A stretch of 43,862 nucleotides of DNA from Sulfuritalea hydrogenivorans sk43H (GCA_945870205.1 CAMBRI010000008.1:1-43862); one strand, 5' to 3'. Counted from the first letter of the stretch, positions 17,437 to 26,064 are shown. The notes: generated by a model not told the origin, from the letters alone. Made by a program: numbers and translations.

Positions 17437-17452
17437 AGCAATTGCTGTGCCA
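17437..17452 (-). promoter_or_regulatory. Sigma-54 promoter of fliE
   Basis: The minus strand reads TGGCACAGCAATTGCT, with GG and GC 10 bases apart. It is essentially the full -24/-12 consensus. The start would be near 17426, 27 bases before the fliE ATG, between the fleR stop and fliE. Confidence 0.88.
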
Positions 17453-17470
17453 GTTACCTTTTCGTATCCA

Positions 17471-18850
17471 TTAAGCTTTGGTCTCGTCGAAAAAACCTTC
17501 GGCGCGATACTGGGTCAACTTGTAGCGTAGCGTACGCTCCGAGATGCCGAGAATTGCCACCGCTCTCTTGCGTGAGCCTCCGACCTGGGCCAGTACGTCC
17601 TGGATGTGCTGCCGCTCCAGCGTCTTCATGTCGGTGGGAACGCTTGCTGCCACGGGGTTTGCAGCAGCACGCGGAATCTCGGCGGTTGTTGCCGGAGGCA
17701 GCGCGTCCGCGCCTGGAAGCGTTGCCGGCCTTGCGTCGAGCGGCAGACCGTCGGCCTCGATCACATCACCCGATGCGAGAATCAGCGCCCGTTGGACGAC
17801 ATTTTCCAGTTCGCGTACATTGCCCGGCCAGGCATAGGCGCGCAAGCGTGCCTCGGCCGCTGCGGCAAATCCTGCCGCACGCCCCGCCGTAGCCGCCATT
17901 TGAGCGAGGACCTTGCATGCCAGCGGCACGATGTCGTCGGGACGCTCACGCAGGGGCGGGATTTCCAGCGGGAACACGTTGAGGCGGTAGAAGAGGTCCT
18001 CGCGAAATCGTCCGGTGCGCACTTCATCAGCCATGTCACGGTTGGATGTGGCCAAGACACGGATATCGAGCGCTACCGGCTTCTTGCCGCCGACGCGTTC
18101 GACTTCCCTTTCCTGCAGGACGCGCAGGAGTTTGGCCTGCAGGCCAAGCGGCATTTCCGAAATTTCATCGAGCAGCAGGGTGCCCCCGTTGGCCTGCTCG
18201 AACTTGCCTGCCTGTGCGGTTTGCGCACCCGTGAAAGCGCCCTTTTCGTAACCAAACAGCGTGGCCTCGAGCAAATTGTCGGGAATCGCGGCGCAGTTGA
18301 TGGCAACGAAGGCCCCTTTGGCGCGGGCAGATTGCTCGTGGATGTAGCGCGCGAACACCTCTTTGCCGACGCCGGATTCGCCGGTCAATAACACTGTCGC
18401 ATCGGTCTTCGCCACGCGCGCCGCAAGCAATAGCGTGGCACGCGTCCTGGCGTCGGCGGCGACGACACCGGCAGCAGGCGTCGGCGGTATCGCATAGCGG
18501 GCAATCTGGTTGATCAGGGTCTTCGGCTCGAAAGGCTTGAGCATGAAGTCACAGGCCCCGCCGCGCATTGCCGCGACGGCCTTGTCCACATCACCGAAGG
18601 CGGTCATCAGCAGCACCGGCAACCCGGGATAGCGGCTGCGTATTTCACCGAGCAGGGTGAGCCCGTCCATCGGACTCATCCGCAAGTCCGAGACAACCAT
18701 GTTGAATGTCTTGCGCCGCAAGGCTTCCAGCGCTGCCGGCCCGCCATCGACGCCAATGACTTTGTGACTGGCGGCTTCCAGGGTGATTTGCAGCGCATCG
18801 CGCAATGCATCGTCGTCTTCGACGACCAGAATCGTTAATTGTTCGGACAT
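17471..18850 (-). CDS. fleR: Sigma-54-dependent flagellar response regulator FleR/FlrC
   Basis: 459 residues with three domains. The receiver (1-120) has phospho-acceptor Asp55 in VVSDLRMSPMDG. The AAA+ sigma-54 activator domain has Walker A GESGVGKE (157-164) and the sigma-54 contact loop GAFTGA (204-209). The C-terminal Fis-type helix-turn-helix is GGSRKRAVAILGISERTLRYKL. In Pseudomonas and Vibrio this protein, phosphorylated by FleS/FlrB, turns on middle flagellar genes. It overlaps the end of fleS by 16 bases, so the two are translationally coupled, and it lies upstream of fliE. Nearby sigma-54 promoters are its likely targets. NtrC-like regulators share this layout; the position beside FleS and fliE decides the name. 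Confidence 0.94.
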   Translation of the reverse strand: MSEQLTILVVEDDDALRDALQITLEAASHKVIGVDGGPAALEALRRKTFNMVVSDLRMSPMDGLTLLGEIRSRYPGLPVLLMTAFGDVDKAVAAMRGGACDFMLKPFEPKTLINQIARYAIPPTPAAGVVAADARTRATLLLAARVAKTDATVLLTGESGVGKEVFARYIHEQSARAKGAFVAINCAAIPDNLLEATLFGYEKGAFTGAQTAQAGKFEQANGGTLLLDEISEMPLGLQAKLLRVLQEREVERVGGKKPVALDIRVLATSNRDMADEVRTGRFREDLFYRLNVFPLEIPPLRERPDDIVPLACKVLAQMAATAGRAAGFAAAAEARLRAYAWPGNVRELENVVQRALILASGDVIEADGLPLDARPATLPGADALPPATTAEIPRAAANPVAASVPTDMKTLERQHIQDVLAQVGGSRKRAVAILGISERTLRYKLTQYRAEGFFDETKA

Positions 18851-20037
18851 GGCAGGCTTAGAATGAATTCGGCTCCGGCTCCAGGACTGGACATTACGTC
18901 GATGCTGCCGCCGTGGGCACGCGCGACACCGCGCGCGATGGCCAGACCGAGCCCGGTGCCGTCGCTGCGCGTGGTGTAAAAAGGCTCGAACAGGCGCGCG
19001 GCCGTGGCATGGTCCATGCCACGGCCATTGTCCCGCACGGCAATCAGCAGCGTGTTTTCCTCGCGCCGGGCTGACAGCTCGATGCTAGCGCCCTGCCGCC
19101 CTTCGACCGCCTGCAGTGCATTTTCCAGCAGACTGGTCAGCGCACTGACCAGCGATTTGCGATTGCCGGTAAGTATCACCCCGCTGTTGTCGCCCCCTAC
19201 GATCAGTTCCGTGCCGCTGGACTGCGCCAGGGGCTCGAAATTCTGCGCCAGTTCGGCGAACAGATCAGCCAGGGCGAAACGCTCGCGGCCAAGCGCCTCG
19301 CCGCGCGCAAACAGCAGCATGTCCTGGATCAGGTGCTCGATGTGCTTGAGCCGTGCTACGGTTTTTTGCGCAATGGCGACGCTGCTGGCGGGGGGCAAGT
19401 CCGGGTTTTCGAGGTTACCGGCATAGAGCAGCGCGGCTGCCAGCGGAGTGCGCAACTGATGTGCGAGCTGGGCGGCCATTTCTCCCATGGCCGCAAGCCG
19501 CTGGTTGCGTTCGGCCTGCGTCTTCAGTTGTTGCGCCTCAGTGATGTCATGCAGCAGTACGATGCGGCCGCCCGCAGAATCCAGTGGCGTAACATCGACC
19601 GCCAACTGTCGTTCGCCCCCGAGAAATTCGCCGGGAGTATCGCCGGGAACCAGCATCTCGGCATAGATTGCGGCCCAGCCTGCGCCGACGCTTGCGCCGC
19701 CGAGAAAATCGCGGGCCGCGGGATTGATCTGCACCACGCTGCCGGCATCGTTCAAGACGACCACCCCGGCCGGCAGCGCATCGAGCAAAAGGCTCAACCG
19801 CTCGGTCAAAGCCGCCTTCTCTTGGTATTCCTGGCGCAAGGCCCCGTTGGCCGCGGCCAGTTCTACAGTGAGTTGCTCCATCTGGCCCTGCAATTCACTG
19901 TAGGCACCGCTCAGTTCCTCCGAAGCCTGGCTGAAAATACGAAAAGCCTCGGCCAGGCGCACCGCTTCGCCTGGCGCCACCTGAGCGACAGGAGCCGGTG
20001 CGGTCGAGAGGGTGCTATTGACGGAGGGAGGCTGCAT
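18835..20037 (-). CDS. fleS: Flagellar sensor histidine kinase FleS/FlrB
   Basis: 400 residues without a transmembrane segment, hence a cytoplasmic kinase as in the FleS/FlrB family. An N-terminal coiled coil (about 25-85) is followed by a PAS domain (about 85-170, LLLDALPAGVVVLNDAGSVVQINPAARDFLG). Then come the dimerisation/phosphoacceptor helix with His193 in AAQLAHQLRTPLAAALLYAGNL and the ATPase domain (LLENALQAVEG, VRDNGRGM, TRSDGTGLGLAIARG). It phosphorylates FleR. The frame stays open upstream across fliF, but the ATG at 20037 is the only sensible start because the homology begins there. A sigma-54-like element (20082-20097) is 45 bases upstream. Confidence 0.93.
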   Translation of the reverse strand: MQPPSVNSTLSTAPAPVAQVAPGEAVRLAEAFRIFSQASEELSGAYSELQGQMEQLTVELAAANGALRQEYQEKAALTERLSLLLDALPAGVVVLNDAGSVVQINPAARDFLGGASVGAGWAAIYAEMLVPGDTPGEFLGGERQLAVDVTPLDSAGGRIVLLHDITEAQQLKTQAERNQRLAAMGEMAAQLAHQLRTPLAAALLYAGNLENPDLPPASSVAIAQKTVARLKHIEHLIQDMLLFARGEALGRERFALADLFAELAQNFEPLAQSSGTELIVGGDNSGVILTGNRKSLVSALTSLLENALQAVEGRQGASIELSARREENTLLIAVRDNGRGMDHATAARLFEPFYTTRSDGTGLGLAIARGVARAHGGSIDVMSSPGAGAEFILSLPCPNN

Positions 20038-20080
20038 GGGGTCCGATGATGGCAGAATCAAGGCCTGCAAACAAGGAAGC

Positions 20081-20098
20081 GGGCAACCGATATGCCGG
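20081..20098. promoter_or_regulatory. Divergent sigma-54 element between fleS and fliF
   Basis: The minus strand reads CGGCATATCGGTTGCC and the plus strand GGGCAACCGATATGCC over the same bases. Both keep GG and GC 10 bases apart. The fleS direction is the better match (CGGCA, TTGC); the fliF direction has GGGCA and ATGC. It could serve both divergent transcripts. The fleS reading is fairly convincing, the fliF reading is weaker. Confidence 0.6.
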
Positions 20099-20202
20099 CA
20101 AAAATTGCCGCTTCTTTCAGGAATCAGTCTTGCTAGCCCAGTCCATACTCTGCTCGCGGGCAAATTGACCCGCACACCGCACACAGGACAATAGCGAACA
20201 CC

Positions 20203-21855
20203 ATGGCAGACTCCGCATCGGCTGCGACACCGTTCCCGATCTCGCTGGAGGCCTTCGGCCGCCTGGGCGGCGGCCAGAAGCTGATCAGTGCGGTCGTGTT
20301 CGCCATGTTCCTGGCGGTCCTGGTAGGAGGTCTGCTGTGGGCGCGCGAACCTTCCTACGCGGTGCTGTTCTCGATCCAGGACGAGAAGGACGGTGGCCAG
20401 ATCGTCGCCGCCCTGGCGCAGCAGAACATTCCCTACCGCTTCAGCGAAGGCGGCCACACGATTCTCGTGCCGCAGGCTGTGGTCCATGACACTCGCCTGC
20501 GCCTGGCCGCGCAGGGCATGCCCAAAGGTGGGCTGGTCGGCTTCGAACTGCTTGAAAACCAGAAGATGGGCATCAGCCAGTTTGCCGAACAGGTCAATTA
20601 TCAGCGCGGGCTGGAAGGCGAACTGGCCCGCTCGATCCAGTCGCTGGCGGCCGTCAAGGGCGCACGCGTGCATCTGGCGATCCCCAAGCAAACCGCCTTC
20701 CTGCGCGACGAGCAGAAAGCCTCCGCCTCGGTGGTGGTGAGCCTTGCACCGGGCCGCAAGCTGGATCCGGCGCAGGTGACGGGCATCGTCAATCTGGTGG
20801 CGTCCAGCGTGCCTCAGCTCGTTCCGGGAAGTGTCAGCGTAATCGATCAGGAGGGCAATCTGGTCTCGCAGCAGAAGGATGTCATGCGTGATGCCGGCCT
20901 CGATCCCGCCCAGATCAAGTACCTGCGCGAAACCGAAGCCGGTTATGCGAGGCGGATTGAAAATATTCTTGTGCCGATCGTGGGTGTGAACAACGTGAGA
21001 GCGCAAGTCACTGCGGACCTCGATTTTTCGCAAACCGACCAGGTGGCTGAAACCTACAAGCCCAACCCGAGCCCCGGCACCGCCATTCGCAGCCAGGCGA
21101 CCGCCGAAACCGCGAGCGGAACACCGCCCGCATCGGGAATTCCCGGAGCACTCAGCAACCAGCCGCCCGGCACCGCCGTAGCGAGCGAGCTTGGCAGTCC
21201 GCCCGCGCCCACAGCGCCGCAGACCGCTGCAGCGGCGGCGGCAGCGGCCGCTGCAGCCCACAATTTCACCAAGAACTCCACGATCAATTATGAAATCGAC
21301 AAGACCATCCGTCATACCAAGAGCGTGCCAGGCAGCATTCGCCGCCTCTCTGTCGCCGTCGTGGTCAACTACCGGAAAGACCTGACAAAGGAAAAGAATC
21401 CGGACAAGGCACCGGCGCTGCCGCTGGCCGAGACCGATATCAAGCTGATCAACGATCTGGCCCGAGAGGCCATGGGCTTCAACAAGGATCGCGGCGATAC
21501 CCTGAATATCGCCAATGCGCCATTTACGGTGATCGAAAAGGAAATCGTGCCCGATGCACCGATCTGGGCCAATGCCGAACTGATTGCCACCCTGAAAGAA
21601 CTGGGCAAATATCTGCTCATATTCGGTGTGGTGTTCTGGTTCTGGACGCGCGTTCTGAAACCGATGCTGGTGCAATTTGCGGCAGCGGCGGAACGCGCCG
21701 CGGAGAGGCAGGCCGAGCAAGCGTCTGAAGGCATGCCGACGGTCGAGCGCCAGTCTTACGAGGGCAAGCTTGCCGCCGCGCGGGAACTGGCGAAACAGGA
21801 TCCGAAAGCCGTCGCCAACATGATCAAGGATTGGGTGGGCGGCGGTGGCCACTGA
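20203..21855 (+). CDS. fliF: Flagellar MS-ring protein FliF
   Basis: 550 residues, the usual FliF length. FliF forms the MS ring in the inner membrane, base of the motor and housing of the export gate. TM1 is about residues 28-47 (ISAVVFAMFLAVLVGGLLWA). The ring-building motifs follow (KGGLVGFELLENQKMGISQFAEQVNYQRGLEGELARSI, with HLAIPKQTAFLRDEQ), then a variable Pro/Ala-rich region with a run of nine Ala. TM2 is about 470-485 (YLLIFGVVFWFWTRVL), and the C-terminal tail (ELAKQDPKAVANMIKDWV) binds FliG. fliG starts inside its last codons. It heads the plus-strand fliFGHIJ-KLMNOPQR block. Confidence 0.97.
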   Translation: MADSASAATPFPISLEAFGRLGGGQKLISAVVFAMFLAVLVGGLLWAREPSYAVLFSIQDEKDGGQIVAALAQQNIPYRFSEGGHTILVPQAVVHDTRLRLAAQGMPKGGLVGFELLENQKMGISQFAEQVNYQRGLEGELARSIQSLAAVKGARVHLAIPKQTAFLRDEQKASASVVVSLAPGRKLDPAQVTGIVNLVASSVPQLVPGSVSVIDQEGNLVSQQKDVMRDAGLDPAQIKYLRETEAGYARRIENILVPIVGVNNVRAQVTADLDFSQTDQVAETYKPNPSPGTAIRSQATAETASGTPPASGIPGALSNQPPGTAVASELGSPPAPTAPQTAAAAAAAAAAAHNFTKNSTINYEIDKTIRHTKSVPGSIRRLSVAVVVNYRKDLTKEKNPDKAPALPLAETDIKLINDLAREAMGFNKDRGDTLNIANAPFTVIEKEIVPDAPIWANAELIATLKELGKYLLIFGVVFWFWTRVLKPMLVQFAAAAERAAERQAEQASEGMPTVERQSYEGKLAAARELAKQDPKAVANMIKDWVGGGGH

Positions 21856-22849
21856 AAGCGAGGGCCTCGAGAAAAGCGCCATCCTGCTGCTCTCGCTCGG
21901 CCAGAACGAAGCCGCCGAGATACTGAAGAACCTCGGACCCAAAGAAGTGCAGAAACTCGGCCACGCCATGGCCGGGCTGAAAGCAGTGGCGCGCGACCGC
22001 ATCGAGTCGGTGATCGACGAGTTCACCAAGCAGACCGCCAAGGGCGCACCGGTGGCGGTCGACAACGAAACCATCAAGGCCATGCTGACCAAGGCCTTGG
22101 GCGACGACCGCGCCGCGGGCCTCATCAGCCGCATCATGTCGGGCAACGACACCGCCGGCATCGAGGGTCTGAAGTGGATGGATGCGGCCAGCGTCGCCGA
22201 TCTGATTCGCAATGAGCACCCGCAAATCATCGCTACCATTCTTGTGCACCTGGAGTTCGACCATGCCGGTGACATCCTCAAGTGCTTCTCCGATCGACTG
22301 CGCAATGACGTGCTGCTGCGGGTCGCCACTCTCGACGGGGTGCAGCCTACGGCCTTGCGCGAGCTGAATGAAGCGCTGACGCGCATCCTTGCCAGTGCAT
22401 CTGGAAACATCAAGAAGACGGCCATGGGTGGCATTCGCCACGCGGCGGAAATCCTCAATTTTGTCGGCCAGTCGAACGAGACGTCGATCATCGACAATGT
22501 TCGTGAATACGATGCCGACCTGGCGCAAAAAATTCTCGACGAAATGTTTATCTTCGAGAACCTTCTCGATGTTGATGATCGCGGCATTCAACTGCTGCTG
22601 CGCGAAGTTCAGTCGGATGCCCTGATCATCGCCCTGAAAGGCGCATCGCCGGAGCTGCGCGACAAGATTTTCCGCAATATGTCGCAGCGGGCGGCAGAAA
22701 TGCTCCGGGAAGACCTCGAATCGAAAGGCCCGGTACGCCTTTCTGAGGTTGAAAACGAGCAGAAGGAAATCCTCAAGGTCGCGCGTCGCCTGGCCGAGGA
22801 AGGACAGATCCAGCTCGGTGGCGGCGGCGAGGGCGATTCCTTCGTCTGA
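21845..22849 (+). CDS. fliG: Flagellar motor switch protein FliG
   Basis: 334 residues, full length. FliG links the MS ring to FliM and takes torque from the stator. Recognisable parts are the N-terminal domain (ESEGLEKSAILLLSLGQNEAAEILKNLGPKEVQKLG), the middle-domain motif NEHPQIIATILVHL with the EHPQ FliM site, and the C-terminal torque helix (LIIALKGASPELRDKIFRNMSQRAAEMLREDLESKGPVRLSEVE) with charged residues facing MotA. It uses a GTG start that overlaps the fliF stop by 11 bases, so the genes are translationally coupled. The next flagellar gene, fliH, is separated by an unusually long 571-base gap, and a small hairpin (22852-22867) follows the fliG stop. Confidence 0.97.
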   Translation: MATESEGLEKSAILLLSLGQNEAAEILKNLGPKEVQKLGHAMAGLKAVARDRIESVIDEFTKQTAKGAPVAVDNETIKAMLTKALGDDRAAGLISRIMSGNDTAGIEGLKWMDAASVADLIRNEHPQIIATILVHLEFDHAGDILKCFSDRLRNDVLLRVATLDGVQPTALRELNEALTRILASASGNIKKTAMGGIRHAAEILNFVGQSNETSIIDNVREYDADLAQKILDEMFIFENLLDVDDRGIQLLLREVQSDALIIALKGASPELRDKIFRNMSQRAAEMLREDLESKGPVRLSEVENEQKEILKVARRLAEEGQIQLGGGGEGDSFV

Positions 22850-23420
22850 TCCCCGCAGGCACGCGGGATTCCTCCCAATCCGAACGCATTGCCGGCACCG
22901 GAGCTACCGGCACGCAGCCGATGAAGCGCGAAGCTGCTGAATAGGGCCGCTGACACCGCATCCGATCCACGCATCGGCAGTACGATTTGTGGCTTCGAAA
23001 ACGGCACCCAGCCCTGACAGCTGCGTCGAACCTGGAAAGCCACCGCCAAATCCAGCGCCAACGTGCCGGAAAGCCAGGTTTCCGACATTGGAAAAGCGTG
23101 ACGCCACAAATGCGCGGGCGCTGCCTGCTGTGATATAACCAAAGCGATATTGCTGCATCGCAGCATTGAGGCGCCGTCTCTGCCCAGTTCGGGTTTCGCG
23201 CCAATCGGGCATTTATTGCCCCCTGGATAGCCTCCGACTACGTAGAAACCGCAGTTTGCCGCGCAATCTACGGATAAACAAATCGCGTGCACTTTGAGAC
23301 TATTACTCTAAAGGGAAGACGAACCTGCCGTCGCCCCGGTTTGCTTGACGATACTCAGAATTCACTGCCAATAGCAACGACGAGCGCCATGCGCGCGATC
23401 ACTTCAGCGAGGACCCGAAA
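22850..23420. other. 571-base fliG-fliH gap rich in inverted repeats
   Basis: fliG and fliH are normally adjacent, so this gap is odd. It holds several short inverted repeats: CCCGC/GCGGG at 22852-22867 right after fliG, TGCCGG/CCGGCA at 22890-22912, AACCTGG/CCAGGTT at 23029-23080, and TGCTGC/GCAGCA at 23151-23165. A 9-base direct repeat, GGAAAGCCA, starts at 23034 and 23068. The minus strand has a 102-codon open frame (22904-23212) containing RFGYITAG and GAGFGGGFPG, with no ribosome site and no family I recognise. A weak sigma-28-like pair occurs at 23309-23334. I cannot say whether this is an inserted repeat, a gene relic or a structured RNA. Confidence 0.55.
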
Positions 23421-24113
23421 ATTCTTGCACCACCACCCAAAACCCCGCTTGCTACCTGGGAGCCCTGGGAACCGGTCAACTTCAATAACGATGCTGCTGC
23501 TACCGGACCCGGGCAGATCAGGACCGCCGCGAACCAGCGGGTGCCCCATCATGCGGGTGACGAGGAAGCCAACCGCTTGCGCGAAGCCGCAGGACGGGAG
23601 GGCTATCGGGCGGGTTTCGAGTCGGCGCGCGAGGAAGGTCTGCGAGCCGGCCGCGAGGCCGCACAGGCAGAGGGGCGCCAACTTGCCGTGCAACTGGCGC
23701 AGGCCATTTCAGGCTTTGAGGCAGGCGTTGCCCAACTCGAGCAGACCGTGGCTGATGATCTCCTCGCTCTCGCCCTCGAAATCGCCCGCAAGGTCAGTCA
23801 CCAGGCAGTCGCGGCACAGCCGCTGGTGATTCTGGATGTTATACGCGAAGCCCTGACGCAACTGCCCTTGCAGCACGCCATGATTCACCTCAACCCCGAT
23901 GATGCTGCTCTGGTGCGTGCCAACGCCGGCGAGCATCTGACACGCGCCGGCCACCGCATCCTGGAAGACCTGCATCTCGAACGCGGTGACGTAGTTATCG
24001 ACGCCGGCGGGGCCCATCTGGACGCGCGCCTGGCCACCCGCTGGCAGCGTGTCATTGCCTCGCTCAACCAAGACACGCCGTGGCTTGCGGCCGACGAGGC
24101 GGGGCAATCATGA
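23421..24113 (+). CDS. fliH: Flagellar export ATPase regulator FliH, likely ATT start
   Basis: FliH binds FliI and holds it near the C ring. The body is typical: Glu/Arg/Ala-rich heptad helix ([26 protein letters not shown] with GxxxG-like spacing), then [21 protein letters not shown] and the C-terminal domain [11 protein letters not shown]... [18 protein letters not shown]. The frame is open back to a TGA at 23346 but has no ATG, GTG or TTG before GTG 23541, which would delete about 40 residues. At 23421 an ATT follows GAGGA by 7 bases. The resulting N-terminus [21 protein letters not shown] places K7, L10, W16-E17-P18 and F21 where FliH proteins usually have them. The product is 230 residues, normal for FliH. 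The stop overlaps fliI. Confidence 0.85.
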   Translation: MLAPPPKTPLATWEPWEPVNFNNDAAATGPGQIRTAANQRVPHHAGDEEANRLREAAGREGYRAGFESAREEGLRAGREAAQAEGRQLAVQLAQAISGFEAGVAQLEQTVADDLLALALEIARKVSHQAVAAQPLVILDVIREALTQLPLQHAMIHLNPDDAALVRANAGEHLTRAGHRILEDLHLERGDVVIDAGGAHLDARLATRWQRVIASLNQDTPWLAADEAGQS

Positions 24114-25501
24114 ACCCACGCCCGCTCGCCGACTACCTTGCTCAGTGCCGCACCCAGGTGGCAGCTGCCCAAAGCTTTCAACTCGCCGGTCGGCTGACCC
24201 GCATCAACGGCCTTGTCATGGAGGCCTCGGGGCTAAAACTGCCGCTGGGTGCCGCGCTGCAGATCCAGACCCCTGGCGACGGCATGGTTGAAGCGGAAGT
24301 CGTCGGTTTTGCCGGCGATCGCCTGTTCATGATGCCCGCCGAAGATGTTTACGGATTATCACCCGGCGCGCTGGTACTGCCGCAGGAGCCACCGCCCCAG
24401 ATCCCGCTTCTCGGCCAAAGCACGCCGGTCAAGCGCCGCGCGCGCGACCGTACCAAACACCTGCCTGTAGGCGACGAACTGCTGGGCCGGGTGGTCGATG
24501 GCAACGGCCGTCCGCTCGACAGCCTCGGCCCTTTGGTTACCCGCCACCTGCATTCGCTTGCGAGCAGACCACTCAACCCCTTGCTGCGGGAACCCATTCG
24601 TCACACCATGGACGTCGGCATCCGCGCCATCAACGGCTTGCTGACCGTGGGCCGCGGGCAGCGTCTGGGTCTGTTTTCCGGATCGGGTGTGGGCAAGAGC
24701 GTACTCCTGGGCATGATGGCGCGCTATACCGAGGCCGACCGAATCGTGGTCGGATTGATCGGCGAACGCGGCCGCGAGGTCCAGGAATTCATCGACCAGA
24801 ATCTCGGCATTGAAGGCCTCGCCCGCGCTGTCGTCGTGGCAGCCCCTTCTGATGTTAGCCCCCTGCTGCGCCTGCAAGGCGCAGCCTATGCCACCGCAAT
24901 CGCCGAACACTTCCGCGACGAGGGGCATCATGTACTGTTGATCATGGATTCGCTGACCCGCTACGCGATGGCGCAACGGGAAATCGCCCTGGCAATCGGC
25001 GAGCCGCCCGTTACCCGTGGCTACCCGCCTTCGGTATTCGCCCGCCTGCCGCAACTGGTCGAGCGTGCCGGCAACGGCCCCCCGGGAGGCGGTTCGATCA
25101 CGGCGTTCTACACGGTACTGACGGAGGGGGACGACCCGCAGGATCCGATTGCCGATGCCGCCCGTGCCATCCTTGACGGCCATATCTTGCTCAGCCGGGA
25201 GTTGGCTGACGCCGGGCATTACCCCGCGATTGATATCGAACAATCCATCTCGCGACTGGTGAACCAGCTCAACACGCCGGAGCAACTCGAACTGGCACGC
25301 CAGTTCAAACAGCTCTACGCACGCTACCAGCGCGCCCGCGACCTGATCGCCGTCGGCGCTTATTCCCCAGGCTCCGACATGTTGCTCGACCGCGCGATTG
25401 CGCTATATCCCAGGCTCGAAGCCTTCCTCCAGCAATCAATTGGCGAGCGCGCAGACACCAACACCTCGCGGCGGCGCCTCGATGAGCTGTTCGTGCCATG
25501 A
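24110..25501 (+). CDS. fliI: Flagellum-specific ATPase FliI
   Basis: 463 residues. FliI is the hexameric ATPase of the flagellar type III export apparatus, related to F1-beta. Visible are Walker [12 protein letters not shown] (GSGVGKS at 191-197), the [11 protein letters not shown] segment, Walker B-like [26 protein letters not shown] and the conserved [21 protein letters not shown]. The ATG at 24110 overlaps the fliH stop in ATGA and gives the standard N-terminus; a start further upstream is not needed. It is followed 41 bases later by fliJ. Family assignment is certain. Virulence-type SctN ATPases are similar but the neighbours decide for FliI. Confidence 0.98.
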   Translation: MNPRPLADYLAQCRTQVAAAQSFQLAGRLTRINGLVMEASGLKLPLGAALQIQTPGDGMVEAEVVGFAGDRLFMMPAEDVYGLSPGALVLPQEPPPQIPLLGQSTPVKRRARDRTKHLPVGDELLGRVVDGNGRPLDSLGPLVTRHLHSLASRPLNPLLREPIRHTMDVGIRAINGLLTVGRGQRLGLFSGSGVGKSVLLGMMARYTEADRIVVGLIGERGREVQEFIDQNLGIEGLARAVVVAAPSDVSPLLRLQGAAYATAIAEHFRDEGHHVLLIMDSLTRYAMAQREIALAIGEPPVTRGYPPSVFARLPQLVERAGNGPPGGGSITAFYTVLTEGDDPQDPIADAARAILDGHILLSRELADAGHYPAIDIEQSISRLVNQLNTPEQLELARQFKQLYARYQRARDLIAVGAYSPGSDMLLDRAIALYPRLEAFLQQSIGERADTNTSRRRLDELFVP

Positions 25502-25542
25502 TCGTGACCATCACCAGGCAATTTCCCTGAAGGCATTTCTCC

Positions 25543-26043
25543 ATGTCGCAACCCTTCCGTCTCCAGCCCCTGCTCGACCTCTCCCGCGTGCGCCTTGACG
25601 AGGCAACGCGCCAACTGGGCGAGTTGATCGCCGGCGAGCTGCAAGCCTCGCAGCGTCTCAGCCTGTTGCAACAGTATCGCGACGAATACCATGCACGATT
25701 TCTGGCTGCGGCAAGAAACGGCATAAGCCGCAGCGAATGGAGCAACTACACCAATTTTCTCGCCCGCATCGATGACGCGATCATTCCGGCGGCGCAATCC
25801 GTGGCGCAGACCCAGCAACGCACGCTCGCCGGGCAGCAGAACTGGGTGGGGAAGCAAGGGCGCGTGCGCGCCTTCGATACGCTGGCAGGTCGACATCGTT
25901 CGCAAGCTCTCTATCAGGAGCAGCGGACCGAGCAAAAAATAAGTGATGAACATGGCGCCCGCAACCACGATCGGAATGACGGCGAGTCGCAAGCTTTCAA
26001 CCTGTTCTCGTCGGTCCTTGCCAAAGGAACCGCTCCTGGTTGA
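25543..26043 (+). CDS. fliJ: Flagellar export chaperone-escort protein FliJ
   Basis: 166 residues forming an almost wholly helical coiled coil, as expected for FliJ, which sits in the FliI hexamer and connects it to the export gate. The N-terminus MSQPFRLQPLLDLSRVRLDEATRQLGEL is typical. The C-terminal part (from about 125, HRSQALYQEQRTEQKISDEHGAR) keeps the E..EQK.SDE pattern of the family and then runs into a loosely conserved tail. Ribosome site is weak. fliK follows after a sigma-54 promoter that starts only 6 bases beyond this stop. Confidence 0.92.
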   Translation: MSQPFRLQPLLDLSRVRLDEATRQLGELIAGELQASQRLSLLQQYRDEYHARFLAAARNGISRSEWSNYTNFLARIDDAIIPAAQSVAQTQQRTLAGQQNWVGKQGRVRAFDTLAGRHRSQALYQEQRTEQKISDEHGARNHDRNDGESQAFNLFSSVLAKGTAPG

Positions 26044-26048
26044 TCTGA

Positions 26049-26064
26049 TGGCATGAGGCTTGCA
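26049..26064 (+). promoter_or_regulatory. Sigma-54 promoter of fliK
   Basis: TGGCATGAGGCTTGCA matches the -24/-12 consensus with GG and GC 10 bases apart. The start would be near 26075, about 30 bases before fliK. It probably drives fliKLMNOPQR. Confidence 0.85.

Noticed and set aside
20038-22587. The fleS frame stays open on the minus strand across fliF and most of fliG, giving about 1250 codons in all.
   Set aside because: Only the last 400 codons match a known family. The rest is antisense to clear fliF and fliG genes and is explained by strong GC bias at third positions.
22904-23212. Minus-strand 102-codon frame in the fliG-fliH gap.
   Set aside because: No ribosome site and no recognised family; not called as a gene, but the region is kept as a finding.
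23309-23334. TAAAGGGA and GCCGTCGC upstream of fliH, considered as a sigma-28 promoter.
   Set aside because: Spacing is 10 rather than 11 and only the GCCG of the -10 fits.
23287-23829. A plus-strand frame with an ATG overlapping the fliH 5' region.
   Set aside because: It is out of frame with fliH, its translation is Pro/Arg/Ser-rich with no family, and it runs over conserved FliH codons.
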